Origin: JACKLD01 sp049297695
Lineage (GTDB): Bacteria; Pseudomonadota; Alphaproteobacteria; UBA2136; UBA6156
Length of the DNA stretch: 10,567 bases
Reading direction: 5' to 3'
Assembly: GCA_049297695.1 (NCBI GenBank)
Contig: JBAQUT010000066.1
Coordinates: forward strand, 1-10,567
Below, piece after piece: positions 5,288 through 10,567 of this stretch; the stretch's first letter is position 1; each line of letters begins with the position of its first letter. The notes below the pieces were generated by a model that was not told where the DNA came from, ran no database searches, and worked only from the letters and a program-made list of their open reading frames with translations. The position numbers and the translations under genes were made by a program.

Positions 5288-6517
5288 TTAGGCCCTCATG
5301 GCTTGGGTCAGGCTAGCCGCCCGTGTTTGCTCCAAAGCCACTAAAGCTGCTTTTTTATCCTCCAACATGGCCGCTGCGGCGGTGCGCACGCTGGCGAGGT
5401 TCATCAGCGCGGTGTCCCTCAAGGTGAGTGTTTCGGGGCTAAGATGCAGCACCTCCGGCATGGTTTTAGCAAGTTTTTCAAGCACGTAGCTTTGGATGCC
5501 GTCCACCCCTTCCGCCGCCAAGGCTTGGTAAGCGGCGGGTGTTTCGGCCCATTCCGCCACAATCTTGCTGTGGGGGGCGTGGGTGGCAATGCGCTGGATA
5601 AGGCTATGGACGTCCTTCACACCGTTCGCAAACGCCACGCTGTCGGGTTTGGGTTCCACCAGAAGGGGGCGGATGAGCGTACCATCCAGCTTCACGCTGT
5701 CGGGCTGCAAAATCAGCAAATGCTCGTCTTCACCTTCCAATCCACGGTAGTCGTCATACGCCAGCAAACAGCCTGTAGCTTGGCGCAGCAGGGCCAAGTT
5801 GGCAAAAATGGTGTTCAAACGGGGGTTATCGCGCCCGCGTTCGGTGATTTCCACGCACAAACGGGGTGTCAGGTGTTTGGGCAGGCGGCGGATTTCTTGC
5901 TCCAGCAACGCATAATCGTTGGCGTGCAGCAGGCTGGCAGGTTCAATGTTCACGGCATGGGGGCCGTCGCTTACGGCGGCGGGGCCGCCGGCTTCCAGCT
6001 CGTCGACCAAGGTCATCAGGGTCAACAGGTCTGCTTTGGCAATCAACCCTGCTTTGGTGAGGGCTTGGAACACGCGACCACGGAGGAAAGGCGCTACTTG
6101 CACACCCGAAAGCCGTTCGTAACTGGCCACCAGTCCCGCTTGACCGCTGGTGGTAGGGAAGGCCCGTATGGCCTCCGCCCGCGCCATGGGCAAAGCCTGC
6201 CCAGCCTCGGCAAACCCTGCAAAAAACGCGCTCATCAGGGCGTAATCCAGCAGTTTGGGTGTAAAGCCTTCGTGGGTGGCAATATTTTCTAAAAACGCGG
6301 TTTCCACCTCCATGCGGCGGGCATGGGGAAGGTCATTCCACGTGGGCTGCACCACCACGGCATCCCACCACACGCGCACCAGGCCGTTCACGGCCATCAC
6401 GTCGGGCACGCTACGGCGGTTGACGGTGGCAAAGGGTTTGGCCTGCATCAGGGCGGGGCGCGATTCCTCCAGAACTTGGCGGAGTTGCTCGGCGGCAAAG
6501 GCGGCGGCGTGGGACAT
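5288..6517 (-). CDS. Divergent EAL-domain protein, possible c-di-GMP phosphodiesterase or sensor
   Basis: This 409-residue cytoplasmic protein has an unrecognised helical N-terminus (about 1-125), an EAL-type domain (about 126-350) and a helical, possibly coiled-coil tail (360-409). EAL domains hydrolyse cyclic-di-GMP to pGpG or bind it as sensors. Candidate metal and catalytic residues are all present with family-like spacing: E134 (in ERL instead of EAL), N190 (VNI), E223 and E226 (EITE), D255-D256 (YDDY), K276 (VKLD), E322 (AEWAE for AEGVE) and Q342 (IQSY for QGY). The loop-6 motif after DD is eroded: DDFGxGxSS is replaced by DDYRGLEGEDE. No GGDEF, PAS or REC domain and no membrane segment are visible. 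The ATG at 6517 has GGAG 6 nt upstream. It lies between fliE and flgF on the same strand, so a link from c-di-GMP to flagellar assembly or motility is a positional inference. It may bind c-di-GMP without cleaving it. Confidence 0.85.
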   Translation of the reverse strand: MSHAAAFAAEQLRQVLEESRPALMQAKPFATVNRRSVPDVMAVNGLVRVWWDAVVVQPTWNDLPHARRMEVETAFLENIATHEGFTPKLLDYALMSAFFAGFAEAGQALPMARAEAIRAFPTTSGQAGLVASYERLSGVQVAPFLRGRVFQALTKAGLIAKADLLTLMTLVDELEAGGPAAVSDGPHAVNIEPASLLHANDYALLEQEIRRLPKHLTPRLCVEITERGRDNPRLNTIFANLALLRQATGCLLAYDDYRGLEGEDEHLLILQPDSVKLDGTLIRPLLVEPKPDSVAFANGVKDVHSLIQRIATHAPHSKIVAEWAETPAAYQALAAEGVDGIQSYVLEKLAKTMPEVLHLSPETLTLRDTALMNLASVRTAAAAMLEDKKAALVALEQTRAASLTQAMRA

Positions 6518-6573
6518 TGTTATCTCCTTCTTACCTTCTTATAGGGCAGGGGAGAAGACGGGCTGACAGGGGG

Positions 6574-6602
6574 TTTACAGGCATAAAATTTATAGGTATA
6601 TA
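6574..6602 (+). promoter_or_regulatory. Candidate vegetative promoter for the + strand orphan gene
   Basis: TTTACA (6574-6579), a 17-bp spacer and TATATA (6597-6602) form a plausible sigma-70-type promoter in the divergent region between the EAL gene and the orphan gene. Transcription would begin near 6609, upstream of the AGGGAG and ATG at 6626. No equally good promoter was seen for the EAL gene on the other strand. Confidence 0.45.
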
Positions 6603-6625
6603 TGAATGCAAAGGGAGATAAACCA

Positions 6626-6928
6626 ATGCCTATGAACATAACCAACGACGTAGTTCAATTCACAATCTCAACAATCAGATATTTCAACAGCGATACCTTA
6701 TTAGCTGTTATGAAAACAGTTTTTACACCTCCTGAGTTGGATAAAATCATTCAAGATATAAAGGATAAAAGACTATCTGTGTTTCAAGATATGTTGGTAG
6801 AACATGTTAAAAATCAAAACCTTGAAAGTGCTTCGCTGGCACTTACAGTTGGGGCTGTTTTGACAGCCCGCCGCATGGAAGAACTCGCCAACCCCGACCA
6901 AAGTCGGGGCGTTGTTCATTACTGGTAA
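6626..6928 (+). CDS. AT-rich orphan gene on the opposite strand (100 aa)
   Basis: I do not recognise this family. The ATG at 6626 is chosen because AGGGAG at 6612-6617 is 8 nt upstream; an in-frame ATG at 6602 would lie inside the -10 box of the best promoter. The protein looks soluble and mostly helical (STIRYFNSDTLLAVMKTVF, PPELDKIIQDIKDKRLSVFQDMLVEHVKNQNLESASLALTVGAVLTARRMEEL), with no signal peptide. By hand count the segment 6661-6780 is about 32% GC, while 6841-6900 is about 58%, like the flanking flagellar genes. The 3' GC-rich part holds two perfect 7-bp hairpins. It faces against the surrounding operons and converges on fliE with 14 nt between stops. Together this suggests an acquired or recently formed gene whose end was recruited from local DNA. 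Confidence 0.65.
   Translation: MPMNITNDVVQFTISTIRYFNSDTLLAVMKTVFTPPELDKIIQDIKDKRLSVFQDMLVEHVKNQNLESASLALTVGAVLTARRMEELANPDQSRGVVHYW
6852..6909 (+). repeat. Two perfect 7-bp hairpins at the 3' end of the orphan gene
   Basis: At 6852-6869, gggctgt and acagccc flank a tttg loop. At 6892-6909, ccccgac and gtcgggg flank a caaa loop. Both are perfect, lie inside coding sequence, and are separated by 22 nt. Neither is followed by a T-run, so they are not classical terminators; they may slow polymerase or protect the mRNA end. Confidence 0.5.
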
Positions 6929-6942
6929 AATCAAACGGACCG

Positions 6943-7254
6943 TTAAATCGGCATCCGCAGTATCTCTTGGTACGCCTCAATGGCTTTGTCGCGCACCGTG
7001 ACCAAGGTTTGCAGGGTCATTTCAGCTTTACCGATGGCGCTCACCACGTCTTGCAGCGGCACATTGTCGCCCCGTGCGGCGGCAAGGCTGAGGGCTTGGG
7101 CCTCGCTTTGGGCGCTGGTGGCTTGGCTTACCATGTTTTTCAACACGCTGGCAAAGCCTTGGGCGGGGTTGGTGTCGTCGCTGCCCGTAGCACCGCCCAC
7201 GGCGTTTCTTAGGCCTTGCAGGTTGGGCAGGTTACCAAGTTTGGCGATGTCCAT
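6943..7254 (-). CDS. fliE: Flagellar hook-basal body adaptor FliE
   Basis: FliE joins the MS ring to the proximal rod and is the first axial protein exported. The 103-residue length is typical. The N-terminal third is variable; the conserved C-terminal region includes FASVLKNMVSQATSAQSEAQALSLAAARGDNVPLQDVVSAIGKAEMTLQTLVTVRDKAIEAYQEILRMPI, ending in the family's MPI. GAGG lies 8 nt before the ATG. It is the last gene of flgB-flgC-fliE and follows flgC by 55 nt, a gap in which I see no promoter or terminator. Confidence 0.97.
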   Translation of the reverse strand: MDIAKLGNLPNLQGLRNAVGGATGSDDTNPAQGFASVLKNMVSQATSAQSEAQALSLAAARGDNVPLQDVVSAIGKAEMTLQTLVTVRDKAIEAYQEILRMPI

Positions 7255-7309
7255 GGGGTTATCCTCTTCTTAGGCGCGTAAGTTAGGCCGAAGCAGGGCG
7301 TTGGTCAAC

Positions 7310-7723
7310 CTACCGTAACATATCCAGTGTGCGGCTGGCCATATCGCGGGTGGTGGTGTAGGCGGCCATGTTGGCTTCGTAGGCGCGCTGGGCATCTTTC
7401 ATGTTCACCGTTTCCACCGTTTGGTCTACGTTGGGGTGCATCACAAAGCCTTTGGCGTCGGCCAGCTTGTTGGCGGGGTCGTACACGGGTACCAGGGGGG
7501 TTACGGTATCTTTGGCAATGCGCTCCACCTTCACTTCGGTGGTGCCCGTTTGCGGGTTCATGTAGCTTTTGAAATACACTTGCTTGGCGCGGTAGGGCTG
7601 GCCGGCATCGTCGGCGCTTTCCACGCTGTCGGCGTTGGCAATGTTTTCTGCCGCAACCCGCGCCCGTGTGCTTTGGGCGTACATGCCGCCGGCGCTGATG
7701 TTCATGGTGGCCATTAAATCCAT
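7310..7723 (-). CDS. flgC: Flagellar proximal rod protein FlgC
   Basis: FlgC is a proximal rod subunit. The 137-residue protein carries MNISAGGMYAQSTRARVAAENIANADS at the N-terminus and the family-defining segment YDPANKLADAKGFVMHPNVD at 81-100. The C-terminal helix is VNMKDAQRAYEANMAAYTTTRDMASRTLDML. TAGGAG, overlapping the flgB stop, serves as its ribosome site; the two genes are 10 nt apart, so translational coupling is likely. Confidence 0.97.
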   Translation of the reverse strand: MDLMATMNISAGGMYAQSTRARVAAENIANADSVESADDAGQPYRAKQVYFKSYMNPQTGTTEVKVERIAKDTVTPLVPVYDPANKLADAKGFVMHPNVDQTVETVNMKDAQRAYEANMAAYTTTRDMASRTLDMLR

Positions 7724-7733
7724 GGGTTATCTC

Positions 7734-8126
7734 CTACTGTTGGCGGCCAAGGGCCAGTTTTTGCATGCTGCTGTGCTTGGCGTAAATTTGGGTCATCATT
7801 TGGTAGTCCAGCTTGGTTTGGTTCATTTTCACCATTTGTTCGTCCAGCCGCACGGCGTTGCCGTTGTGCTGGATGAACCGTGCCGATTGGATTCCCGATG
7901 CCCCCGCGCCACCCATGGTGCCGCCTTTGTGCTGGGTGTCGGTTCCCGCCATGGCCAGCTTGTTCTGGGCGCCCGCTACGTAGCTTTTGAACGAAATATC
8001 CCGCTCCAAGTACCCCGGTGTGCTGGCGTTGGCGATATTCCCCGCCAACACGGCCTGACGGTCAATCAGGAAGCCCATACGGGCCTTGAGAGACGCTTGC
8101 AACGAGGGTTGAACGGTTCCATCCAT
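7734..8126 (-). CDS. flgB: Flagellar proximal rod protein FlgB
   Basis: FlgB is a proximal rod subunit. The 130-residue protein contains DRQAVLAGNIANASTPGYLERDISF at about 22-46, with the signature GNIANASTPGY at 29-39, and a C-terminal helix (LDEQMVKMNQTKLDYQMMTQIYAKHSSMQKLAL). The ATG at 8126 aligns with the usual FlgB start. It is the first gene of flgB-flgC-fliE. The sigma-54 promoter lies so close that predicted +1 is the A of the ATG, and no separate ribosome site can exist on that transcript. An internal Met at residue 17 is a poorer start because it would remove the first helix. Confidence 0.96.
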   Translation of the reverse strand: MDGTVQPSLQASLKARMGFLIDRQAVLAGNIANASTPGYLERDISFKSYVAGAQNKLAMAGTDTQHKGGTMGGAGASGIQSARFIQHNGNAVRLDEQMVKMNQTKLDYQMMTQIYAKHSSMQKLALGRQQ

Positions 8127-8136
8127 GGCCTACCTT

Positions 8137-8153
8137 TGCAGGATGCGTGCCAA
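8137..8153 (-). promoter_or_regulatory. Sigma-54 promoter for flgB-flgC-fliE
   Basis: Minus-strand sequence TTGGCACGCATCCTGCA has a perfect -24 element and CTGCA at -12 (one mismatch), with exact 10-nt spacing between GG and GC. The -12 C is at 8138, so +1 is predicted at about 8126, on the flgB start codon. It lies in the 66-nt gap after fliX. Confidence 0.85.
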
Positions 8154-8192
8154 GGGTGTGGTTAAAAAAGAGGCAAAACAGGCCAGATAACC

Positions 8193-8612
8193 TTAACTCT
8201 TCATTTTGGCTGCTGCCACCGCCGCACGGGTGGAGATTTCGTCCATCACCTGTTTGGCTTGGGCGGAAAGGTTGGCCATATCCGTCACATCCACCCCCAA
8301 CGCCGCTTCCAGCTTGGCGGCGGCGCTGCTGGGCTGGCCCGCCAAAATATCCTCGGCCAGGTTTTGAAGGGTATCCAGCAAGTCTTTGGCTTGGTCACGC
8401 GCGTTGCGGGGGTGGGGGGTGTCGCTTTCCAAGCCGTCCAACGGCACATACGCGTTGGCAAAGCCGCTGGAACTTGCAGGCGCAGCATCATCCGTTTCGC
8501 TGGCGGCATCCAACAAACTGGCAAAGGCGGTGCCTCCGTGGGGGCGTGTTACGGCCTTCTTTTTATCGGGCCCTTGGGCGGCGGCGGGGCCACCGACTTT
8601 GATGTCTACCAT
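8193..8612 (-). CDS. fliX: Class II flagellar assembly regulator FliX
   Basis: FliX is an alphaproteobacterial regulator that couples early basal-body assembly to activity of FlbD, the sigma-54 transcription activator of later flagellar genes. The 139-residue product begins MVDIKVGGPAAAQGPDKKK, continues through a low-complexity Ala/Ser/Asp-rich linker, and has the family-like C-terminal region at about 69-137: NARDQAKDLLDTLQNLAEDILAG, then LSAQAKQVMDEISTRAAVAAAKM. The identification rests on that C-terminal pattern, the length and the context; conservation elsewhere is low. GAGGAG lies 8 nt upstream, and the start overlaps the fliR stop by 7 nt (ATGGTAG), implying translational coupling. The next gene, flgB, has a sigma-54 promoter, so the regulator adjoins a probable target. 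Confidence 0.82.
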   Translation of the reverse strand: MVDIKVGGPAAAQGPDKKKAVTRPHGGTAFASLLDAASETDDAAPASSSGFANAYVPLDGLESDTPHPRNARDQAKDLLDTLQNLAEDILAGQPSSAAAKLEAALGVDVTDMANLSAQAKQVMDEISTRAAVAAAKMKS

Positions 8613-9385
8613 GCGTCAGGCTCCTCGGTGTTGAATAGAAACAGGTTATCCTGCATCGAGGTTGTAAACAAGCCCAATATCAGCGTGAACGATGCCGCCA
8701 TCACCACCAGCGAGAGGGCAATGGCCAAGGGGACGGAAAGGAAAAACACTTGAAGCTGGGGGATAAGCCGGTTGAAAATCCCGAACATCAGGTAGGTAAG
8801 AAACCCCACCACCATCACGGGGGCCGAAAGTTGAACGCCCAACAGCATGAGTTTGCCAATCTGGGTGACAATCGCAGTCAGCATGTCGCCCGTGGCCAGC
8901 ACGCTGCCGGGAGGAAAGGCTTTGTAGCTGGCGACAATCCCTAAAATCAGCTGGTGGTGCAGGTTGAGCGCTAGCACCAGCAGCCCCGCCGCAAGGGTAA
9001 GCAGCACGGTGGGGGCGGCCGTGTTGGCCCCGCTGGTGGGGTCAAACAAGCTGGCGGCTTGCAGGCCGCTCATAAAGGCAATCAACTCGCCCGCCAGGTT
9101 CATGGCACCCATCATGATGCGGGCGCCAAGGCCCATCATCAAACCAATCAGCATGTCGGTGGCCAGCAGGGTCAACATATCCCCCGTGGCCACGGGCAGG
9201 GCGGGTAACTTGGTGGAAAGCAAGGGGTATAAAATAAGGCTGATGGCCAAACCCAGCAACAACCGCGCACGGGTATTGATGGCGGGGTCGGAAAGGCTGG
9301 GGAACACAAACATGGCCGTACCCAGCCGCGCAAACACCAAAAAAAACTGGAACGTGAACAGGGGGAGAATTTCGGCCACGTTCAT
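8606..9385 (-). CDS. fliR: Flagellar export gate protein FliR
   Basis: FliR is an integral membrane protein of the FliPQR export gate. The 259 residues are almost entirely hydrophobic helices and carry typical FliR features: FTFQFFLVFARLGTAMFVFPSLSDPAINTRARLLLGLAISLILYP at the N-terminus, LIGLMMGLGARIMMGAMNLAGELIAFMSGLQAASLFDPTSG in the middle, and VFFLSVPLAIALSLVVMAASFTLI near the end. It starts 3 nt after the fliQ stop and overlaps fliX by 7 nt, so fliQ-fliR-fliX forms a tight operon. Confidence 0.97.
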   Translation of the reverse strand: MNVAEILPLFTFQFFLVFARLGTAMFVFPSLSDPAINTRARLLLGLAISLILYPLLSTKLPALPVATGDMLTLLATDMLIGLMMGLGARIMMGAMNLAGELIAFMSGLQAASLFDPTSGANTAAPTVLLTLAAGLLVLALNLHHQLILGIVASYKAFPPGSVLATGDMLTAIVTQIGKLMLLGVQLSAPVMVVGFLTYLMFGIFNRLIPQLQVFFLSVPLAIALSLVVMAASFTLILGLFTTSMQDNLFLFNTEEPDAW

Positions 9386-9388
9386 GGG

Positions 9389-9700
9389 TTAGGGGGCCGC
9401 CACACCTTGAGTGGCGTCGGTGCCTTCGGGCTGGGTGGGTTGCACGGTCATGCGGGCAAACAGGTCGGTGGTGAGTGATTCCAGCTGGCTGGCCATAAAG
9501 GGCATTACCAGAAGCATCACGGCAAACACGGCGATGATTTTAGGCACAAAGGTGAGCGTAACTTCTTGAATGGATGTGAGCGTTTGGAACAACGCCACCA
9601 GCAACCCCACCACCAGCGCCACCAGCATTAACGGCCCGCACACCATGATGAGCGTGGTAATGGCTTGGCGGGAAACTTCAGCAACGGCGTCGGGGGTCAT
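9389..9700 (-). CDS. fliQ: Flagellar export gate protein FliQ
   Basis: FliQ is the small two-helix subunit of the FliPQR export gate. The ATG at 9700 gives MTPDAVAEVSRQAITTLIMVCGPLMLVALVVGLLVALFQTLTSIQEVTLTFVPKI, an almost textbook FliQ N-terminus. A TTG at 9736 in frame would add 12 residues and is less likely. At 103 residues it is about 14 longer than usual, with a Pro/Thr/Gln-rich tail (VQPTQPEGTDATQGVAAP). No Shine-Dalgarno sequence is visible before the ATG. fliP, which often precedes fliQ, is not next to it here. Confidence 0.95.
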   Translation of the reverse strand: MTPDAVAEVSRQAITTLIMVCGPLMLVALVVGLLVALFQTLTSIQEVTLTFVPKIIAVFAVMLLVMPFMASQLESLTTDLFARMTVQPTQPEGTDATQGVAAP

Positions 9701-9706
9701 GGACGC

Positions 9707-9736
9707 AGAATAGGGTGTTTTAAGCTTCAACGACAA
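9707..9736 (-). promoter_or_regulatory. Weak candidate promoter for fliQ-fliR-fliX
   Basis: On the minus strand TTGTCG (9731-9736), an 18-bp spacer and TATTCT (9707-9712) form a sigma-70-like pair. Predicted +1 would again fall at or close to the fliQ ATG. No sigma-54 element or CtrA-type TTAA-N7-TTAA site was found here. Confidence 0.3.
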
Positions 9737-9766
9737 GGGCTTTTGCCATGTCTTGAGTCAGAGGTA

Positions 9767-10249
9767 TTACTCGGGTGTGTAGACGTTAGGCCATTCGCCC
9801 TGAGGTTGAATGAGGTTGTTCAGATGGCCATGCTTTAAACATTGCGTTTGATATTCATGTATATAGGATATAAAAGTCATTGTTTTTCGTAAGCCGTTTT
9901 TGAGCCGTTTTTTGTATTCGTTGTGTAGTTTTAAAAAAGCAGTATCCCATTCTTGTGAAGGAATTTGCGATTTAAGATCGTATAAAACCTTTGATTCATT
10001 GGCATGCCACGATTCAAACTCGTCACGCTCACGTTCAAGGGATTCATTAAGTGACCTGAGATGAGGGATTTCCTCGGCAAATCTTGGGCCAAATGCCCGG
10101 TTAAAGGGGTGGTCTATATCTGAATGTTTCTGATAAGACCGAATATAATCGCTGCATAGGGAGGCGTGTGCCGGAGGCGCGGTCGTAAATGTCGTCACAA
10201 CAAGAGCGGTTGCTCCTAGTGCTATTCCAGGAAATTGAAAAGAAAACAT
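9767..10249 (-). CDS. Exported uncharacterised protein, AT-rich (160 aa)
   Basis: I do not recognise the family. The start at 10249 has AAGGA about 6 nt upstream and yields a Sec-type signal peptide with probable cleavage after AHA (residues 27-29). The mature part is charged and helical, with a likely coiled coil around residues 60-120 (SLNESLERERDEFESWHANE, then FLKLHNEYKKRLKNGLRKT). Two cysteines, 32 and 137, could form a disulphide in the periplasm. Local GC is low (about 28-35% by hand count over 9841-9960), unlike the flagellar genes. It points toward fliQ, with 66 nt between its stop and the fliQ ATG and no terminator seen, so it could be transcribed into the fliQ operon. A flagellar role is not indicated by sequence. 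Confidence 0.7.
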   Translation of the reverse strand: MFSFQFPGIALGATALVVTTFTTAPPAHASLCSDYIRSYQKHSDIDHPFNRAFGPRFAEEIPHLRSLNESLERERDEFESWHANESKVLYDLKSQIPSQEWDTAFLKLHNEYKKRLKNGLRKTMTFISYIHEYQTQCLKHGHLNNLIQPQGEWPNVYTPE

Positions 10250-10279
10250 AATAAGTCCTTAGGTTATGAATGAAGGTGG

Positions 10280-10308
10280 TTGTTATCTCTTTGTTGTATA
10301 CTTGTCAA
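10280..10308 (-). promoter_or_regulatory. Candidate sigma-70-type promoter for the exported protein gene
   Basis: On the minus strand a perfect TTGACA (10303-10308) is followed after 17 bp by TAACAA (10280-10285), three of six matches to TATAAT. It lies about 30 nt upstream of the gene at 10249, within the 186-nt divergent intergenic region. Confidence 0.4.
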
Positions 10309-10435
10309 GGTGTCGTCAAAACTTAACCATGTGTTGAGAATCGCACGCCCCACATGCAAACAGTGACCACCTCTTGCCTAATGGGTAGAACCACGCCACA
10401 ATGCCGCCCAAACCAACAACAAGGCACCTGTTTCC

Positions 10436-10567
10436 ATGAAAGACGCCCCCGGTATTCTCCACGACATCCGCACCATACGGGATATCGAAGCCTCGCTGGA
10501 GGAGGCGGAAACGTTTATCAACCGTGTAAAAACCAACAAGGTGCGGCTGACGCTGGCCAACGGGAAC
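10436..10567 (+). CDS. Start of an uncharacterised gene, cut by the window edge
   Basis: From the ATG at 10436 the frame stays open for 44 codons to the window end. The visible N-terminus, MKDAPGILHDIRTIRDIEAS followed by LEEAETFINRVKTNKVRL, is charged and probably helical, without a signal peptide. Codon use and GC content resemble the flagellar genes. No good Shine-Dalgarno sequence precedes the ATG (an AAGG about 11 nt away is weak), and a TAA at 10379 limits any upstream extension. The product cannot be named from this fragment. Confidence 0.5.
   Translation, partial: MKDAPGILHDIRTIRDIEASLEEAETFINRVKTNKVRLTLANGN

Noticed and set aside
5444..6292. + strand open frame opposite the EAL gene (about 282 codons).
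   Set aside because: Shadow of a well-supported EAL-domain gene in a GC-rich region.
8150..8170. CtrA-like site near fliX/flgB (TTAA followed after 7 nt by CTTG, minus strand).
   Set aside because: Only one half-site matches TTAA-N7-TTAA; no full CtrA site was found upstream of fliQ, flhB or the other blocks.
8154..8192. Possible terminator after fliX (minus-strand GGC-loop-GCC followed by TCTTTTTT).
   Set aside because: The T-run is attractive but the stem is only 3-4 bp, so I cannot support it as a terminator.
9700..9736. Upstream TTG start for fliQ adding 12 residues.
   Set aside because: The family N-terminus begins at the ATG at 9700, and the TTG overlaps the candidate -35 box.
10328..10356. 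Inverted repeat CATGTG / CACATG in the divergent region before the last gene.
   Set aside because: 6-bp arms with a 17-nt loop and no conserved operator or tRNA-like features; could be chance.

Overview
This window is most of a flagellar basal-body and export gene cluster from an alphaproteobacterium. Three things support that: a FliX homologue (the class II assembly regulator known from Caulobacter-type flagellar systems), three near-consensus sigma-54 promoters in front of rod, ring and hook-side genes, and the protein sequences themselves. Flagellar genes are GC-rich (about 55-60%). Several interspersed non-flagellar genes are clearly AT-richer. A lineage such as Micavibrionales is possible, but nothing here proves it.

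Layout. On the + strand at the left are the C-terminal half of an MFS transporter (3-599), flhB (673-1755), a palindromic intergenic repeat (1763-1788) and a small unknown gene (1871-2161) that converges on flgH. The minus strand then reads right to left in blocks: (a) an exported AT-rich unknown protein (10249-9767); (b) fliQ-fliR-fliX (9700-8193); (c) flgB-flgC-fliE (8126-6943); (d) a divergent EAL-domain protein (6517-5288), opposite an AT-rich + strand orphan (6626-6928); (e) flgF-flgG (5241-3707), ended by an intrinsic hairpin; (f) a 66-residue tail-anchored unknown protein followed by flgA-flgH (3548-2167). A + strand gene begins at 10436 and runs off the right edge.

How the parts fit. 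FlhB, FliQ and FliR are membrane parts of the flagellar type III export gate. FliE, FlgB, FlgC, FlgF and FlgG build the MS-ring junction and rod. FlgA is the periplasmic P-ring chaperone and FlgH the L-ring lipoprotein. FliX is known to couple basal-body assembly to the sigma-54 activator FlbD. Blocks c, e and f each start with the same element, TTGGCACG-N4-NTGCA, so the regulator gene sits directly upstream of one of its probable targets.

Most notable points: for flgB and flgF the sigma-54 geometry puts the transcription start on or within about 2 nt of the ATG, implying leaderless mRNAs, while block f has a structured leader; the EAL protein keeps all the expected catalytic positions but has ERL for EAL and an eroded loop-6 motif; competing hairpins follow flhB; an AT/GC mosaic orphan lies inside the cluster; and an uncharacterised tail-anchored micro-protein sits inside the ring operon. 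No tRNA, rRNA, CRISPR, IS element or prophage gene was seen.
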